This document shows, in pieces, positions 47,149 through 56,103 of a DNA stretch of 64,000 nucleotides. The stretch lies in assembly GCF_003474435.1 (NCBI RefSeq), contig NZ_QRNF01000003.1, positions 62,001 through 126,000 on the forward strand, read 5' to 3'. Under the pieces are notes generated by a model. That model had not been told where the DNA came from. It did not search any database and saw only the letters and a list, made by a program, of their open reading frames with translations. Made by a program: the position numbers and the translations under genes. Each line of letters starts with the position of its first letter. Position 1 is the stretch's first letter. Source of the DNA: Ruminococcus sp. AF46-10NS (lineage in GTDB: Bacteria; Bacillota; Clostridia; Lachnospirales; Lachnospiraceae).

Positions 47149-47201
47149 AACATAAAAAACAATAAAAACAACATAAAAAGCAACAAGAAACCAACATAAA
47201 A
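47149..47201 (+). repeat. Three direct AACATAAAA repeats upstream of the aldolase promoter
   Basis: AACATAAAA occurs at 47149, 47170 and 47193, spaced 21 and 23 bases, close to two helical turns, just upstream of the -35 box. Related AT-rich repeats (A-A/G-ATAAAAA) lie upstream of the dehydratase promoter at 43583, 43610 and 43633. They could be sites for the DeoR-type regulator of the cluster, which is inference. Confidence 0.4.
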
Positions 47202-47214
47202 CAACGGATTACCC

Positions 47215-47243
47215 TTGACTTATTCTGTGGTATGGAGTAAAAT
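47215..47243 (+). promoter_or_regulatory. Promoter of the microcompartment operon
   Basis: TTGACT (47215-47220), a 17-bp spacer and TAAAAT (47238-47243) precede the aldolase gene by about 50 bp. Confidence 0.8.
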
Positions 47244-47293
47244 ATTGACAGAAACAAAATAGTGCAATCCAATGCTCAAGGAGGAAATTAAGC

Positions 47294-48175
47294 ATGGTAA
47301 ACGAGTTTGAAATCAAAAAACAGCTTTGTGACATCGGTAAAAGAATCTACAACCGTAACATGGTTGCAGCAAATGACGGAAACTTTTCTGTTAAGATCGC
47401 AGAGAACGAGTATCTTTGCACACCAACAGGTGTATCTAAAGGTTTCATGACACCAGAGTTCATCTGTAAAGTAGATGGCAAGGGTAATGTAATCCAGGCT
47501 AACCCGGGATTCAAACCATCATCTGAGATCAAGATGCACATGAGAGTATATGAGAAGAGACCGGACGTAGGATCTGTTGTACATGCTCATCCGATCTATG
47601 CAACATCTTTCGCAATCGCAGGAATTCCGCTTACACAGCCGATCATGCCGGAGGCAGTTATCGCTCTTGGATGTGTTCCGATCGCTGAGTACGGTACACC
47701 TTCCACAATGGAGATTCCGGATAACCTTGAGAAATACCTTCCATATTTCGATGCAGTACTTCTTGAGAACCACGGAGCACTTACATGGAGCACAGACCTT
47801 AACGCTGCATACATGAAGATGGAGTCTGTAGAGTTCTACGCACAGCTTCTGTATCAGACCAAGCTCCTTGGCGGACCGAAGGAATTCGATAAAGAGAACA
47901 TCGAGAAACTCTATGCGATCCGTCGTAAATTTGGTATGCCTGGTAAACATCCGGCAAGCCTCTGCCTGAACAAAGACGGCAAGAACTGCCACAACTGCGG
48001 TGGTGCATGCCACAGTGAGGACTACAAACAGTTCCCAGGATATCAGTATGATTTCGTTGGAAAAGACTGTGATTGTGATAAAGATGCAGCTCCTGCAGCA
48101 GATGCAGCAAAGAATGATGCAGAGCTTGTTGCTCAGATCACAAAACAGGTTATGGCTCAGCTTGGCCTGAAATAA
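47294..48175 (+). CDS. fucA: Class II aldolase, fuculose/rhamnulose-phosphate type, with C-terminal encapsulation helix
   Basis: A 293-residue zinc-dependent aldolase. SSEIKMHM, HAHPIYATSF and ENHGALTW carry the metal ligands and catalytic residues. It cleaves a deoxysugar 1-phosphate to lactaldehyde and dihydroxyacetone phosphate. It is longer than E. coli FucA (about 215 aa). A cysteine stretch (CHNCGGACHSED, CDCDKD) precedes an alanine-rich linker and the final amphipathic helix DAELVAQITKQVMAQLG, which fits a microcompartment encapsulation peptide. The choice between fuculose and rhamnulose phosphate cannot be made from sequence alone. It is the first gene of the microcompartment operon. 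Confidence 0.88.
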   Translation: MVNEFEIKKQLCDIGKRIYNRNMVAANDGNFSVKIAENEYLCTPTGVSKGFMTPEFICKVDGKGNVIQANPGFKPSSEIKMHMRVYEKRPDVGSVVHAHPIYATSFAIAGIPLTQPIMPEAVIALGCVPIAEYGTPSTMEIPDNLEKYLPYFDAVLLENHGALTWSTDLNAAYMKMESVEFYAQLLYQTKLLGGPKEFDKENIEKLYAIRRKFGMPGKHPASLCLNKDGKNCHNCGGACHSEDYKQFPGYQYDFVGKDCDCDKDAAPAADAAKNDAELVAQITKQVMAQLGLK

Positions 48176-48208
48176 TCTTTTGACGGAATAATTAAGGAGG
48201 ACAATCTC

Positions 48209-49596
48209 ATGCCAATAAGTGAGAATATGGTACAGGAAATTGTACAGGAAGTTATGGCAAAGATGCAGATTGCAGATGCTCCGGCCGGAAAACATGGCGT
48301 TTTCAAGGATATGAATGATGCTATCGAAGCAGCCAAGAAGGCTCAGCTGGTAGTTAAGACAATGTCTATGGACCAGAGAGAAAAGATCATCACCTGCATC
48401 CGCAAGAAGATCAAAGAAAATGCGGAAGTACTGGCACGTATGGGTGTTGAGGAAACTGGTATGGGTAATGTGGGAGATAAGATCCTGAAGCATCACCTGG
48501 TAGCGGACAAGACACCTGGAACAGAAGACATTACAACAACTGCATGGTCCGGAGACAGAGGACTGACTCTGATCGAGATGGGACCGTTTGGTGTTATCGG
48601 TGCGATCACACCGTGTACTAACCCAAGTGAAACAGTTCTCTGCAACACAATGGGTATGCTGGCAGGCGGAAATACAGTAGTATTCAATCCACATCCGGCA
48701 GCAGTTAAAACTTCTATTTACGCAATCAATCTTTTAAATGAGGCTTCCTTGGAATCAGGCGGCCCGGATAATATCGCTGTCACAGTTGAGAAACCAACCC
48801 TTGAGACAAGCAATATTATGATGAAACATAAAGATATCCATCTGATCGCAGCAACAGGAGGCCCTGGTGTTGTGACAGCAGTTCTTTCCTCTGGTAAGAG
48901 AGGAATCGGTGCAGGAGCAGGAACCCGCCGGCACTGGTTGATGATACTGCTGATATCCGTAAGGCAGCTCAGGATATCGTAAACGGATGTACATTCGATA
49001 ACAACCTTCCATGTATCGCAGAGAAGGAAGTTGTTGCTGTATCTTCCGTAGTTGATGAGTTAATGCACTACATGCTTACAGAGAATGACTGCTACCTTGC
49101 ATCCAAGGAAGAGCAGGACAAGCTTGTTGAGACTGTACTTGCAGGCGGCAAGCTGAACCGTAAATGTGTAGGACGTGATGCGAAGACACTTCTTTCCATG
49201 ATCGGAGTTCAGGCACCGGCAAACACCCGCTGCATTATCTTCGAGGGACCGAAGGAGCATCCGCTTATCACAACAGAGCTTATGATGCCGATCCTCGGAA
49301 TCGTAAGAGCAAAGGATTTTGATGACGCTGTAGAGCAGGCTGTATGGCTTGAGCATGGCAACCGTCATTCCGCACATATTCATTCCAAGAATATTGATAA
49401 CATTACAAAATATGCGAAAGCAATCGACACAGCAATCCTTGTAAAGAACGGCCCGTCCTATTCCGCACTTGGATTCGGTGGAGAAGGTTTCTGTACATTC
49501 ACTATCGCAAGCCGTACAGGTGAGGGACTTACAAGCGCAAGCACATTCACAAAGAGAAGACGCTGCGTAATGACAGACAGCCTTTGCATTCGTTGA
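48209..49596 (+). CDS. pduP: CoA-acylating propionaldehyde dehydrogenase (apparent frameshift)
   Basis: About 462 residues after correcting one missing A near 48922. The N-terminal helix ENMVQEIVQEVMAKMQ is an encapsulation peptide like that of PduP. The dehydrogenase domain has MGPFGVIGAITPCTNP (NAD site), ATGGPGVVTAV, then past the break NPPALVDDTADIRKAAQDI and CTFDNNLPC, which holds the catalytic cysteine. It turns propanal plus CoA into propionyl-CoA and NADH inside the shell. The original frame would stop at 48980, which would remove the catalytic cysteine; the corrected gene is normal. It precedes an alcohol dehydrogenase gene by 18 bp. Confidence 0.92.
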
Positions 49597-49614
49597 TCAG
49601 GAGGAACATAAATC

Positions 49615-50844
49615 ATGGATATGAACAATGTAAATATCGAAGAAATCGTTAAACAGGTTCTCTCCGGCATGACAGGAAACGCTCCTGCAGCAGCTGCTGC
49701 AAGCGCTCCGGCTGCTCCGGCAGGAAATACAATTCCTAAAAAAGCAAGAGTGGCAATGATGACAGAGAAGAAACATTTTGAGCTTCAGGAGTATGATCTT
49801 CCGGAAGTTGGTGACGACGACATCCTTGTTAAGGTTGAGGGATGCGGTGTCTGCGGAACAGATGCTCATGAGTACAAAAATGATCCGTTTGGTCTTATTC
49901 CGGTAGTTCTCGGACATGAGGGAACCGGCGAGATCGTAAAAATGGGTAAAAACGTTAAGGTTGATACAGCTGGCAAACCGGTTAAAGTCGGAGATAAGAT
50001 CGTTACATGTATGATCTTCAAAGATGATCCGGAAATCACAATGTTCGACCTCAACAAGAAAAACGTAGGCGGCGCTGACGTATACGGACTTCTTCCGGAC
50101 GATGATGTTAAATTCAACGGATGGTTCGCTGATTACATCTTCATCAGAGGCGGAAGCTTCGGTTCCACATTCTTCAATGTAAGTGATCTGGATCTTGATT
50201 CCCGTATCCTCATCGAGCCATGTGCAGTACTTGTACATGCAGTAGAGAGAGCAAAAACAACGGGAATCCTGAAATTCAACAGCAGAGTTGTTGTTCAGGG
50301 CTGCGGACCGATCGGTCTGATCTGTATCGCCGTTCTTCATACAATGGGTGTTCACAACATCTGTGCAGTAGACGGAAACGAGCAGCGTCTTGAATTCGCC
50401 AAGAGAATGGGCGCAACTACAACTGTAAACTTTATGAACTTCAAGGGTGTTGAGGCACTTACTGAGGCTGTGAAAGAGGCTCAGGGCGGACATCTTGCAG
50501 ATTTCGCTTTCCAGTGTACTGGAAATCCTCATGCTCATTCCAATATCTACAAATTCATCCGCAACGGCGGCGGCCTCTGCGAGCTTGGATTCTTCATCAA
50601 CGGTGGAGATGCAACCATCAACCCGCATTTCGACCTCTGCTCTAAAGAGATCAACCTTGTTGGTTCCTGGGTATACAACCTCAGAGATTATGCAACAACA
50701 TTTGATTTCCTTAAGAGAGCAAAAGCAATCGGACTTCCAATGTCTGAGCTGATCACTGACAAGTATCCGCTGGAAGAGATCAACGAGGCACTTGAGAAGA
50801 ACCTGTCAATGACAGGTCTTAAGATTGCGGTTGTTAACAAATAA
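49615..50844 (+). CDS. Zinc-type medium-chain alcohol dehydrogenase with N-terminal encapsulation helix
   Basis: A 409-residue MDR enzyme. The N-terminal NIEEIVKQVLSGM helix and an Ala/Pro linker precede the GroES-like domain with GCGVCGTDAHEY and LGHEGTGEIV (zinc site) and the Rossmann domain with QGCGPIGLIC. It resembles threonine/sorbitol dehydrogenase-like MDR proteins found in glycyl radical microcompartments. A likely reaction is reduction of propanal, or of lactaldehyde to propanediol; which is not known. It lies between pduP and the shell genes and so is part of the organelle core. Confidence 0.82.
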   Translation: MDMNNVNIEEIVKQVLSGMTGNAPAAAAASAPAAPAGNTIPKKARVAMMTEKKHFELQEYDLPEVGDDDILVKVEGCGVCGTDAHEYKNDPFGLIPVVLGHEGTGEIVKMGKNVKVDTAGKPVKVGDKIVTCMIFKDDPEITMFDLNKKNVGGADVYGLLPDDDVKFNGWFADYIFIRGGSFGSTFFNVSDLDLDSRILIEPCAVLVHAVERAKTTGILKFNSRVVVQGCGPIGLICIAVLHTMGVHNICAVDGNEQRLEFAKRMGATTTVNFMNFKGVEALTEAVKEAQGGHLADFAFQCTGNPHAHSNIYKFIRNGGGLCELGFFINGGDATINPHFDLCSKEINLVGSWVYNLRDYATTFDFLKRAKAIGLPMSELITDKYPLEEINEALEKNLSMTGLKIAVVNK

Positions 50845-50868
50845 CCTTAACGGGAAAGGAGAAGCAAC

Positions 50869-51183
50869 ATGGCAGAAGCTGTAGGAATTCTGGAGGTCTT
50901 CGGACTTGCGACAGCCTTTGTGGCAGCTGACGCCGGGTGCAAGGCTGCAAATGTCCACCTGGAGGTATTCGATAAGAATAAACCGGCGAATGCGGACAGC
51001 CTGCCAGTACCGCTTCTTGTCTGCATCAAGTACCGCGGAAGCGTGTCAGATGTCACGGCAGCGGTAGAAGCCGGCATGAAAGTCGCAGAGAGCATGACAG
51101 GTGTGGTACAGCATTACATAATCCCCAACCCGGAACCAGGTACACAGAAAATGCTGAAGATCAGCGCCCTGGATAAAGATTGA
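50869..51183 (+). CDS. Microcompartment shell protein, single BMC domain
   Basis: A 104-residue BMC-H-like protein: AVGILEVFGLATAFVAADAGCKAANV opens the fold, YRGSVSDVTAAVEAGMKVAE is the second half, and NPEPGTQKMLKI the end. A longer loop (DKNKPANADSLPVPL) than in PduA is present, as in other divergent hexamer subunits. It forms one tile type of the shell. GGAGA ribosome site upstream. It sits at the head of a run of four shell genes. Confidence 0.88.
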   Translation: MAEAVGILEVFGLATAFVAADAGCKAANVHLEVFDKNKPANADSLPVPLLVCIKYRGSVSDVTAAVEAGMKVAESMTGVVQHYIIPNPEPGTQKMLKISALDKD

Positions 51184-51267
51184 GAGGATTCCGGAACTTA
51201 ACTTTACAAAAGTGTCGGAATCATATATGATAAAAAAGTAACGAATAGGATTCAGGAGGATAGAATC

Positions 51268-51543
51268 ATGGCACAGGAAGCATTAGGAATGGTTGAGACA
51301 AGAGGCCTCACAGCTGCGATCGAGGCAGCAGATGCAATGACAAAAGCAGCAGAGGTTGCTCTGGTAGGAACAGAGAAGATCGGTTCCGGTCTTGTAACTG
51401 TTATGGTTCGTGGAGACGTAGGCGCTGTAAAAGCAGCAGTAGAGAGCGGAAGCGCAGCAGCATCCAGACTTGGAGAGCTCGTAGCTACACACGTGATCCC
51501 GAGACCTCATACAGATGTTGAGAAAATTCTTCCGAAGCTTTAA
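51268..51543 (+). CDS. Microcompartment hexameric shell protein, PduA-like
   Basis: A 91-residue canonical BMC-H protein: [46 protein letters not shown] with the pore-lining KIGSG loop, and [15 protein letters not shown]. It is almost identical to the shell protein at 52001, so the two are recent duplicates. It is likely the main facet protein. AGGAGG ribosome site. Confidence 0.93.
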   Translation: MAQEALGMVETRGLTAAIEAADAMTKAAEVALVGTEKIGSGLVTVMVRGDVGAVKAAVESGSAAASRLGELVATHVIPRPHTDVEKILPKL

Positions 51544-51586
51544 TTCAGGCTTTGAAAGAAAGAAAAATTAATTAAGGAGTTCGCTC

Positions 51587-51925
51587 ATGGGAAAATCATA
51601 TGGATTTATAGAAATCACAGGTGTCGTTGCGGCTATCAATGCCCTGGATATCATGTGCAAAACGGCAGACGTTGAGCTGGCGTCATGGGAGCGTAAGCTG
51701 GGCGGACGACTGGTGACTCTGATCGTACAAGGTGATGTATCAGCAGTTACAGCAGCTGTAAATGCAGCAGTAGAGCAGGCCATTAAGAAACCTGCCAGCT
51801 ACGCGGTAATTGCTAATCCTCACGAGGAGATCGTCAAACTGGTTGAGCTGAGTGCGAGCCGGTGGAAGAAGAAACAGGAGAAACCGGCAGAACCGCAGGA
51901 AAGCAAAAAGGGCAGTAAGAAATAA
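51587..51925 (+). CDS. Divergent microcompartment shell protein with lysine-rich tail
   Basis: A 112-residue BMC-domain protein: SYGFIEITGVVAAINALDIMC, KLGGRLVTLIVQGDVSAVTAAVNAA and ANPHEEIVKLVEL. Its last 24 residues (from SRWKKKQEKPAEP) are lysine/proline-rich and probably extend off the hexamer, as in PduK-, PduJ- or CutN-like shell subunits. It is placed between the two near-identical PduA-like genes. Confidence 0.85.
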   Translation: MGKSYGFIEITGVVAAINALDIMCKTADVELASWERKLGGRLVTLIVQGDVSAVTAAVNAAVEQAIKKPASYAVIANPHEEIVKLVELSASRWKKKQEKPAEPQESKKGSKK

Positions 51926-52000
51926 ACTGCAGACCAGATAAGTCAGAAGTAAATAAAACAAATATACAATGCATTAGCAATCCATAAGGAGGATATGATC

Positions 52001-52279
52001 ATGACACAGGAAGCATTAGGAATGGTTGAGACAAGAGGACTTACAGCAGCTATCGAGGCAGCTGACCAGATGTGTAAAGCAGCTAACGTTGCACTGGTAG
52101 GAACAGAGAAGATCGGTTCCGGTCTCGTAACAGTTATGGTTCGTGGAGATGTAGGAGCAGTTAAATCTGCGGTAGAGAGCGGAAGCGCAGCAGCATCCAG
52201 ACTTGGAGAGCTTGTAGCTACACATGTAATCCCGAGACCTCATACAGACGTTGAGAAAATCCTTCCGGTTCTTAAATAA
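52001..52279 (+). CDS. Microcompartment hexameric shell protein, PduA-like (second copy)
   Basis: A 92-residue BMC-H protein, nearly the same as the one at 51268, differing mainly at residues near TKAAEVA/CKAANVA and the C-terminal VLK. The ATG at 52001 lies 8 bases after AAGGAGG; another ATG at 51995 is too close. Two copies may raise facet protein dose or form mixed hexamers. Confidence 0.93.
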   Translation: MTQEALGMVETRGLTAAIEAADQMCKAANVALVGTEKIGSGLVTVMVRGDVGAVKSAVESGSAAASRLGELVATHVIPRPHTDVEKILPVLK

Positions 52280-52299
52280 TCTAACTGATCAGTTCCAAG

Positions 52300-52345
52300 A
52301 CGCACCGGCCTGAGGGCCATTAAGGCTTCGATCCGGTGCGTTTTG
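52300..52345 (+). terminator. Terminator-like hairpin inside the operon
   Basis: ACGCACCGG and CCGGTGCGT form a perfect 9-bp stem with TTTT after it. As more operon genes follow, it probably gives partial termination so that shell genes are made in excess. Confidence 0.75.
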
Positions 52346-52386
52346 AGTTAAGTTCAGTATGAAACCGAAAGAAAGCAGGTGTACTC

Positions 52387-53031
52387 TTGGAAACGAATAA
52401 TATTGAAATGATCACAAAAATGGTGATCGATGCGATCAACAAAAACGAAGACAAGGGCAATGGTTTCGTTGTTCCTATCGGAGTTTCCGCAAGACATATT
52501 CACCTGACACAGGAGCATGTGGAGGCATTGTTCGGAGAAGGCTATCAGCTCACAAAGAAAAAAGATCTGATGGGCGGACAGTTTGCATCCAACGAAACAG
52601 TTACCATTGTGGGACTGAAGCTCCGTGCGATCGAGAATGTAAGAATCCTCGGACCTGTCCGCAGTAAATCACAGGTTGAGGTTTCCGCAACAGATGCGAT
52701 CAAGCTGGGAATGAAGGTTCCGGTACGTATGTCCGGTGATCTTGCAGGAAGTGCACCGATCGCCATCGTCGGACCGAAAGGTGCCATTTATCTGAAAGAG
52801 GGATGTATTGTGGCTATGCGTCACATCCACATGGCTCCGAAGGATGCCCAGGCTGCGGGTGTACATGATGGTGATGTTGTTTCCGTCAAAGCTGACAATG
52901 AGCGCGGAACGATCTTTAATCAGGTTAAGATCCGTGTTGATGACAGCTTTACACTGGAAATGCATATTGATACAGATGAAGCAAATGCAGCAAGAATTGC
53001 CACAGGCAATACAGTTACCATAATCAAATAA
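52387..53031 (+). CDS. pduL: Phosphate propanoyltransferase PduL
   Basis: A 214-residue PduL. The TTG start gives an N-terminal helix (NNIEMITKMVIDAIN) that fits an encapsulation peptide. The two PduL barrels carry metal-binding histidines: VSARHIHLTQEHVEAL and, in the second half, MRHIHMAPKDA. It converts propionyl-CoA to propionyl phosphate and returns CoA inside the shell. An AGCAGGTG ribosome site and lack of a nearby ATG support the TTG start. Confidence 0.93.
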   Translation: METNNIEMITKMVIDAINKNEDKGNGFVVPIGVSARHIHLTQEHVEALFGEGYQLTKKKDLMGGQFASNETVTIVGLKLRAIENVRILGPVRSKSQVEVSATDAIKLGMKVPVRMSGDLAGSAPIAIVGPKGAIYLKEGCIVAMRHIHMAPKDAQAAGVHDGDVVSVKADNERGTIFNQVKIRVDDSFTLEMHIDTDEANAARIATGNTVTIIK

Positions 53032-53101
53032 TATTCCTCCTTCGGGGATGCCGCTTAATGGCATCCCTAATAGAGGATATAGAGAAAAAACGGAGGCTCA
53101 T

Positions 53102-53368
53102 ATGATCGTAGGCAAAGTAGTTGGAAGTATTGTTTCCACACGAAAAAGTGAAAAACTGATAGGAAATAAATTCATGATCGTGGAGCCGGTGCATCATATG
53201 AAAGCCGAGCACAGCCAGATTGTTGCCATCGATATCATCGGTGCAGGAATCGGCGAATATGTATTGGTGGCACAAGGAAGCGCAGCAAGAATTGGCTGCG
53301 GCGTAGAAACAGCACCGGTAGATGCCGCAATCGTCGGAATCGTAGATGACGGTGCAGGATTGGAGTAA
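53102..53368 (+). CDS. Microcompartment vertex protein (EutN/CcmL, pentamer)
   Basis: An 88-residue BMV protein: IVGKVVGSIVSTRKSEKLIGNKFMIV, then IDIIGAGIGEYVLVAQGSAAR and VDAAIVGIVD, the typical CcmL/EutN fold. Pentamers cap the shell vertices. The ATG at 53102 is the one preceded by GGAGG. It ends 4 bp before the PduS-like gene. Confidence 0.93.
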   Translation: MIVGKVVGSIVSTRKSEKLIGNKFMIVEPVHHMKAEHSQIVAIDIIGAGIGEYVLVAQGSAARIGCGVETAPVDAAIVGIVDDGAGLE

Positions 53369-53372
53369 CGCC

Positions 53373-54701
53373 ATGGATATCAAAGAATTACAGAAAATTA
53401 TGCAGGAGAATGGTGTTGTCGGAGCAGGTGGAGCAGGTTTCCCTACATACATGAAGCTGACAGACAAAGCTGAAATCATTCTCATGAACTGTGCAGAGTG
53501 CGAACCATTACTGAAACTTCACAGACAGTTGTTGGAGAAGCACGCATACGAGATCATGAAAACATTCGATATGGTTGCGGAGACGGTAGGAGCTTCCCAG
53601 GCCATTATCGGAATCAAAAAATCTTATGTACAGACGATCAATGCTTTAAATCAGCATATCGAAGAATTCCCAAGGGTTAAGATTCATCTTCTGGATGAGG
53701 TTTATCCTATGGGTGATGAGGTTGTTCTTATTTATGAGGCAACCGGACGTGTGGTACGGCCCGGAGGACTGCCGATCGAGCAGGGAGTAGCCGTATTTAA
53801 TGTAGAGACTCTCTACAATGTATACCGCGCGGTAGAAGAACATAAACCGGTCACATGTAAATATGTTTCCGTTGTTGCTGAGGTTGAGAACCCTGTTACA
53901 GTGAAAGTTCCATTGGGATGTACACTGGAAGAGGTTGTTGCCCAGGCAGGCGGTACAACTGTAAAGGACCCTGTATATTTCGTTGGCGGCCCGATGATGG
54001 GACGTATCGGAAATGGTTCAGACCCGGTTACAAAAACAACGAATGCAATCCTGGTTCTTCCAAAGGACCATGTTATTGTCATGAAGAAGCAGCGGACTTC
54101 TTCTATAGATCTGAAGCGAGCAGCATCGATCTGCTGCCACTGCCATACATGTACAGATCTTTGCCCGAGACATAATCTGGGACACCCGATCGATCCGGCA
54201 ATGTTCATGATGGCAGCATCCAATCAGGATTTCAGAAATGTAAATCCTTATATCAATTCTGCATTCTGCAGCTCCTGTGGTGTCTGCGAGATGTATGCGT
54301 GTCCGCAGAGCCTGGCTCCGAGAACACTGCTTGCAGATATGAAAGGCGGACTTCGTAAGGCCGGGATCAGACCACCTCAGGGTGTTCAGCCGAAGCCGGT
54401 ACAGGAGTCAAGAGAATACCGTAAGGTTCCTGAGGAGCGCCTGATGGCACGTCTGGGACTTACCAGATATGACAAGGATGCACCACTTCAGGAAGAACTT
54501 GTAAACGTATCAAAGGTAAAGGTTCTCTTAAGCCAGCATATCGGTGCACCGGCACAGGCAATCGTAAATGTAGGCGATATGGTAACAGAAGGTCAGATGA
54601 TCGCACAGCCTGCACAGGGATTAAGTGTCGGAATCCATGCAACCATCAGCGGTAAGGTTACAGAAGTGACAGACCGCCATGTTGTAATTGCAAGAAATTA
54701 G
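53373..54701 (+). CDS. pduS: PduS-like RnfC-related Fe-S flavoprotein
   Basis: A 442-residue protein with an N-terminal RnfC/Nqo1-like region (VGAGGAGFPTYMKL, NCAECEPLLKLH), an SLBB segment (VPLGCTLEEVVAQAGG), two [4Fe-4S] motifs (CCHCHTCTDLCP and CSSCGVCEMYACP) and a C-terminal barrel-sandwich region. In B12-dependent Pdu organelles PduS is a cobalamin reductase. Here the dehydratase is B12-independent, so its task is more likely to pass electrons across the shell or recycle NADH. The neighbour BMC-T has a pore cysteine that fits this. The start at 53373 follows GGAG. Confidence 0.85.
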   Translation: MDIKELQKIMQENGVVGAGGAGFPTYMKLTDKAEIILMNCAECEPLLKLHRQLLEKHAYEIMKTFDMVAETVGASQAIIGIKKSYVQTINALNQHIEEFPRVKIHLLDEVYPMGDEVVLIYEATGRVVRPGGLPIEQGVAVFNVETLYNVYRAVEEHKPVTCKYVSVVAEVENPVTVKVPLGCTLEEVVAQAGGTTVKDPVYFVGGPMMGRIGNGSDPVTKTTNAILVLPKDHVIVMKKQRTSSIDLKRAASICCHCHTCTDLCPRHNLGHPIDPAMFMMAASNQDFRNVNPYINSAFCSSCGVCEMYACPQSLAPRTLLADMKGGLRKAGIRPPQGVQPKPVQESREYRKVPEERLMARLGLTRYDKDAPLQEELVNVSKVKVLLSQHIGAPAQAIVNVGDMVTEGQMIAQPAQGLSVGIHATISGKVTEVTDRHVVIARN

Positions 54702-54717
54702 AAAGGACGTGCACAAA

Positions 54718-55266
54718 ATGAGTAGAGCAATCGGAATGATTGAGTTTAAAACCACACCAGCTGGTATCACTGCAGCAGATGCCATGGTTAAGACATCTGA
54801 AGTAGAGATCGTGGAGGCGCAGACAGTATGTCCGGGAAAATATATTGCAATTATCACCGGAGATTTAAGCGCAGTGAAAGCTGCTGTAGACACAGCTGTA
54901 ACAACATACGAGGACAAATGCATTGACAGCTTTGTACTGGGCAATCCGCATGAGTCCATTTTCCCGGCAATCTACGGAACCACACAAGTTGAGGAGATCA
55001 GTGCCCTGGGAATTCTTGAGACCTACGATGCAGCATCTATCATTGAAGCAGCAGATCAGGCAGCTAAGACAGCTATCGTTGATCTGATCGAGCTTCGTAT
55101 CGCCAAGGGTATGTGCGGTAAATCCTACATGCTTCTTACAGGCGAGGTTTCTGCAGTAGAGGCTTCTATCGAAAGAGCAAAAGAGCTGGTAGCTGAGAAG
55201 GGAATGTACATGGATTCTTCAGTGATCGCTCATCCGGACAAGAGAATGATCGATACGATCCTTTAA
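54718..55266 (+). CDS. pduT: Trimeric tandem-BMC shell protein, PduT-like
   Basis: A 182-residue protein with two BMC domains (AIGMIEFKTTPAGITAADAM and ALGILETYDAASIIEAADQA). Cys38 (AQTVCPGK) is at the position where PduT holds a [4Fe-4S] cluster in the trimer pore. This suggests an electron path through the shell, with the PduS-like protein encoded just upstream (16 bp apart). The start at 54718 gives a normal BMC N-terminus. Confidence 0.9.
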   Translation: MSRAIGMIEFKTTPAGITAADAMVKTSEVEIVEAQTVCPGKYIAIITGDLSAVKAAVDTAVTTYEDKCIDSFVLGNPHESIFPAIYGTTQVEEISALGILETYDAASIIEAADQAAKTAIVDLIELRIAKGMCGKSYMLLTGEVSAVEASIERAKELVAEKGMYMDSSVIAHPDKRMIDTIL

Positions 55267-55283
55267 TATTGTCTTTATATCTG

Positions 55284-55310
55284 AGGGATATCCTTTTGAA
55301 GGATATCCCT
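55284..55310 (+). repeat. Perfect hairpin between shell and regulator genes
   Basis: AGGGATATCC and GGATATCCCT form a perfect 10-bp stem with a 7-base loop, without a T run. It may be a processing or partial-termination signal. Confidence 0.65.
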
Positions 55311-55338
55311 GCAATGACATCTGAAAAGGAGGCATCTT

Positions 55339-56103
55339 ATGCTAGCGTTAGAGAGAAGAAATCTGATTCTCGAGAAATTACAGGAAGAGAAAAGGGTTGT
55401 TGTAAGTGAACTAAGCCAGCTTTACAGTGTCTCAGAAGAAACAATCCGCCGTGATCTGGACAAGCTGGAAAAAGAGGGACTTGCCACAAAGAGTTATGGC
55501 GGTGCGGTGATCAATGAAGATGTCGGTATTGATTTACCATTTAATATTCGTAAAAACCAGAATGTACAGGGAAAGCAGAAAATGGCGGAGATTGCTGCTT
55601 CCATGGTGAATGACGGAGATCACATTTTTCTGGATGCCAGCACAACGGCAGTTTTTGTGGCCAAGGCACTGAAAGAAAAAGAACGTCTCACAGTTGTTAC
55701 CAATTCAATGGAAATCCTCCTGGAGCTCTCTGATGTATCCGGATGGAATATCATTTCAACCGGTGGAGTGATGAAGGAGGGATATCTTGCATTTCTTGGT
55801 GCCAGAACCGAGGAAATGATCCGCTCTTACTATGTGGACAAGGTTATTTTTTCCTGTAAGGCATTAAACGAGGATATGGGGATCATGGAATCCAAAGAAG
55901 CTTTTGGAACAACAAAAAAATCCATGATCAATTCCGGAAAAATGCGTATTCTGGTGGTAGACAGCACGAAATTTGATCAGACCGCCTTTTCCGTGGCAGG
56001 ACAGCTGCGGGATATCGAGATGGTTATTACAGACAAAAAACCATCTGAAAAGTGGTTGAAGCATTTCAGCGATCATAAGATTGAATGCATCTACCCGAAA
56101 TAG
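55339..56103 (+). CDS. DeoR-family transcriptional regulator
   Basis: A 254-residue regulator: an N-terminal helix-turn-helix (RRNLILEKLQEEKRVVVSELSQLYSVSEETIRRDLDKLEKEGL, residues 6-48) and a DeoR C-terminal sugar-phosphate-binding domain (GDHIFLDASTTAVFVAKAL, VVTNSMEIL). DeoR regulators often sense a sugar phosphate such as fuculose 1-phosphate, consistent with the aldolase in this cluster. It likely controls the promoters at 43677 and 47215, where AT-rich repeats are found; this is inference. Confidence 0.9.
   Translation: MLALERRNLILEKLQEEKRVVVSELSQLYSVSEETIRRDLDKLEKEGLATKSYGGAVINEDVGIDLPFNIRKNQNVQGKQKMAEIAASMVNDGDHIFLDASTTAVFVAKALKEKERLTVVTNSMEILLELSDVSGWNIISTGGVMKEGYLAFLGARTEEMIRSYYVDKVIFSCKALNEDMGIMESKEAFGTTKKSMINSGKMRILVVDSTKFDQTAFSVAGQLRDIEMVITDKKPSEKWLKHFSDHKIECIYPK

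Noticed and set aside
47519..48694. A 391-codon open frame antisense to the aldolase and aldehyde dehydrogenase
   Set aside because: Cys/Leu/Ser-rich shadow frame; the sense genes carry clear motifs. Similar long antisense frames over cbiK (25576-26868), the dehydratase (44921-45925) and the alcohol dehydrogenase (49597-50628) were dropped for the same reason.
4094..49596. Programmed frameshifting as the cause of the twelve frame breaks
   Set aside because: No shared slippery heptamer or stimulatory structure is seen, and unrelated genes are affected in the same direction. Missing bases in short runs explain them better.
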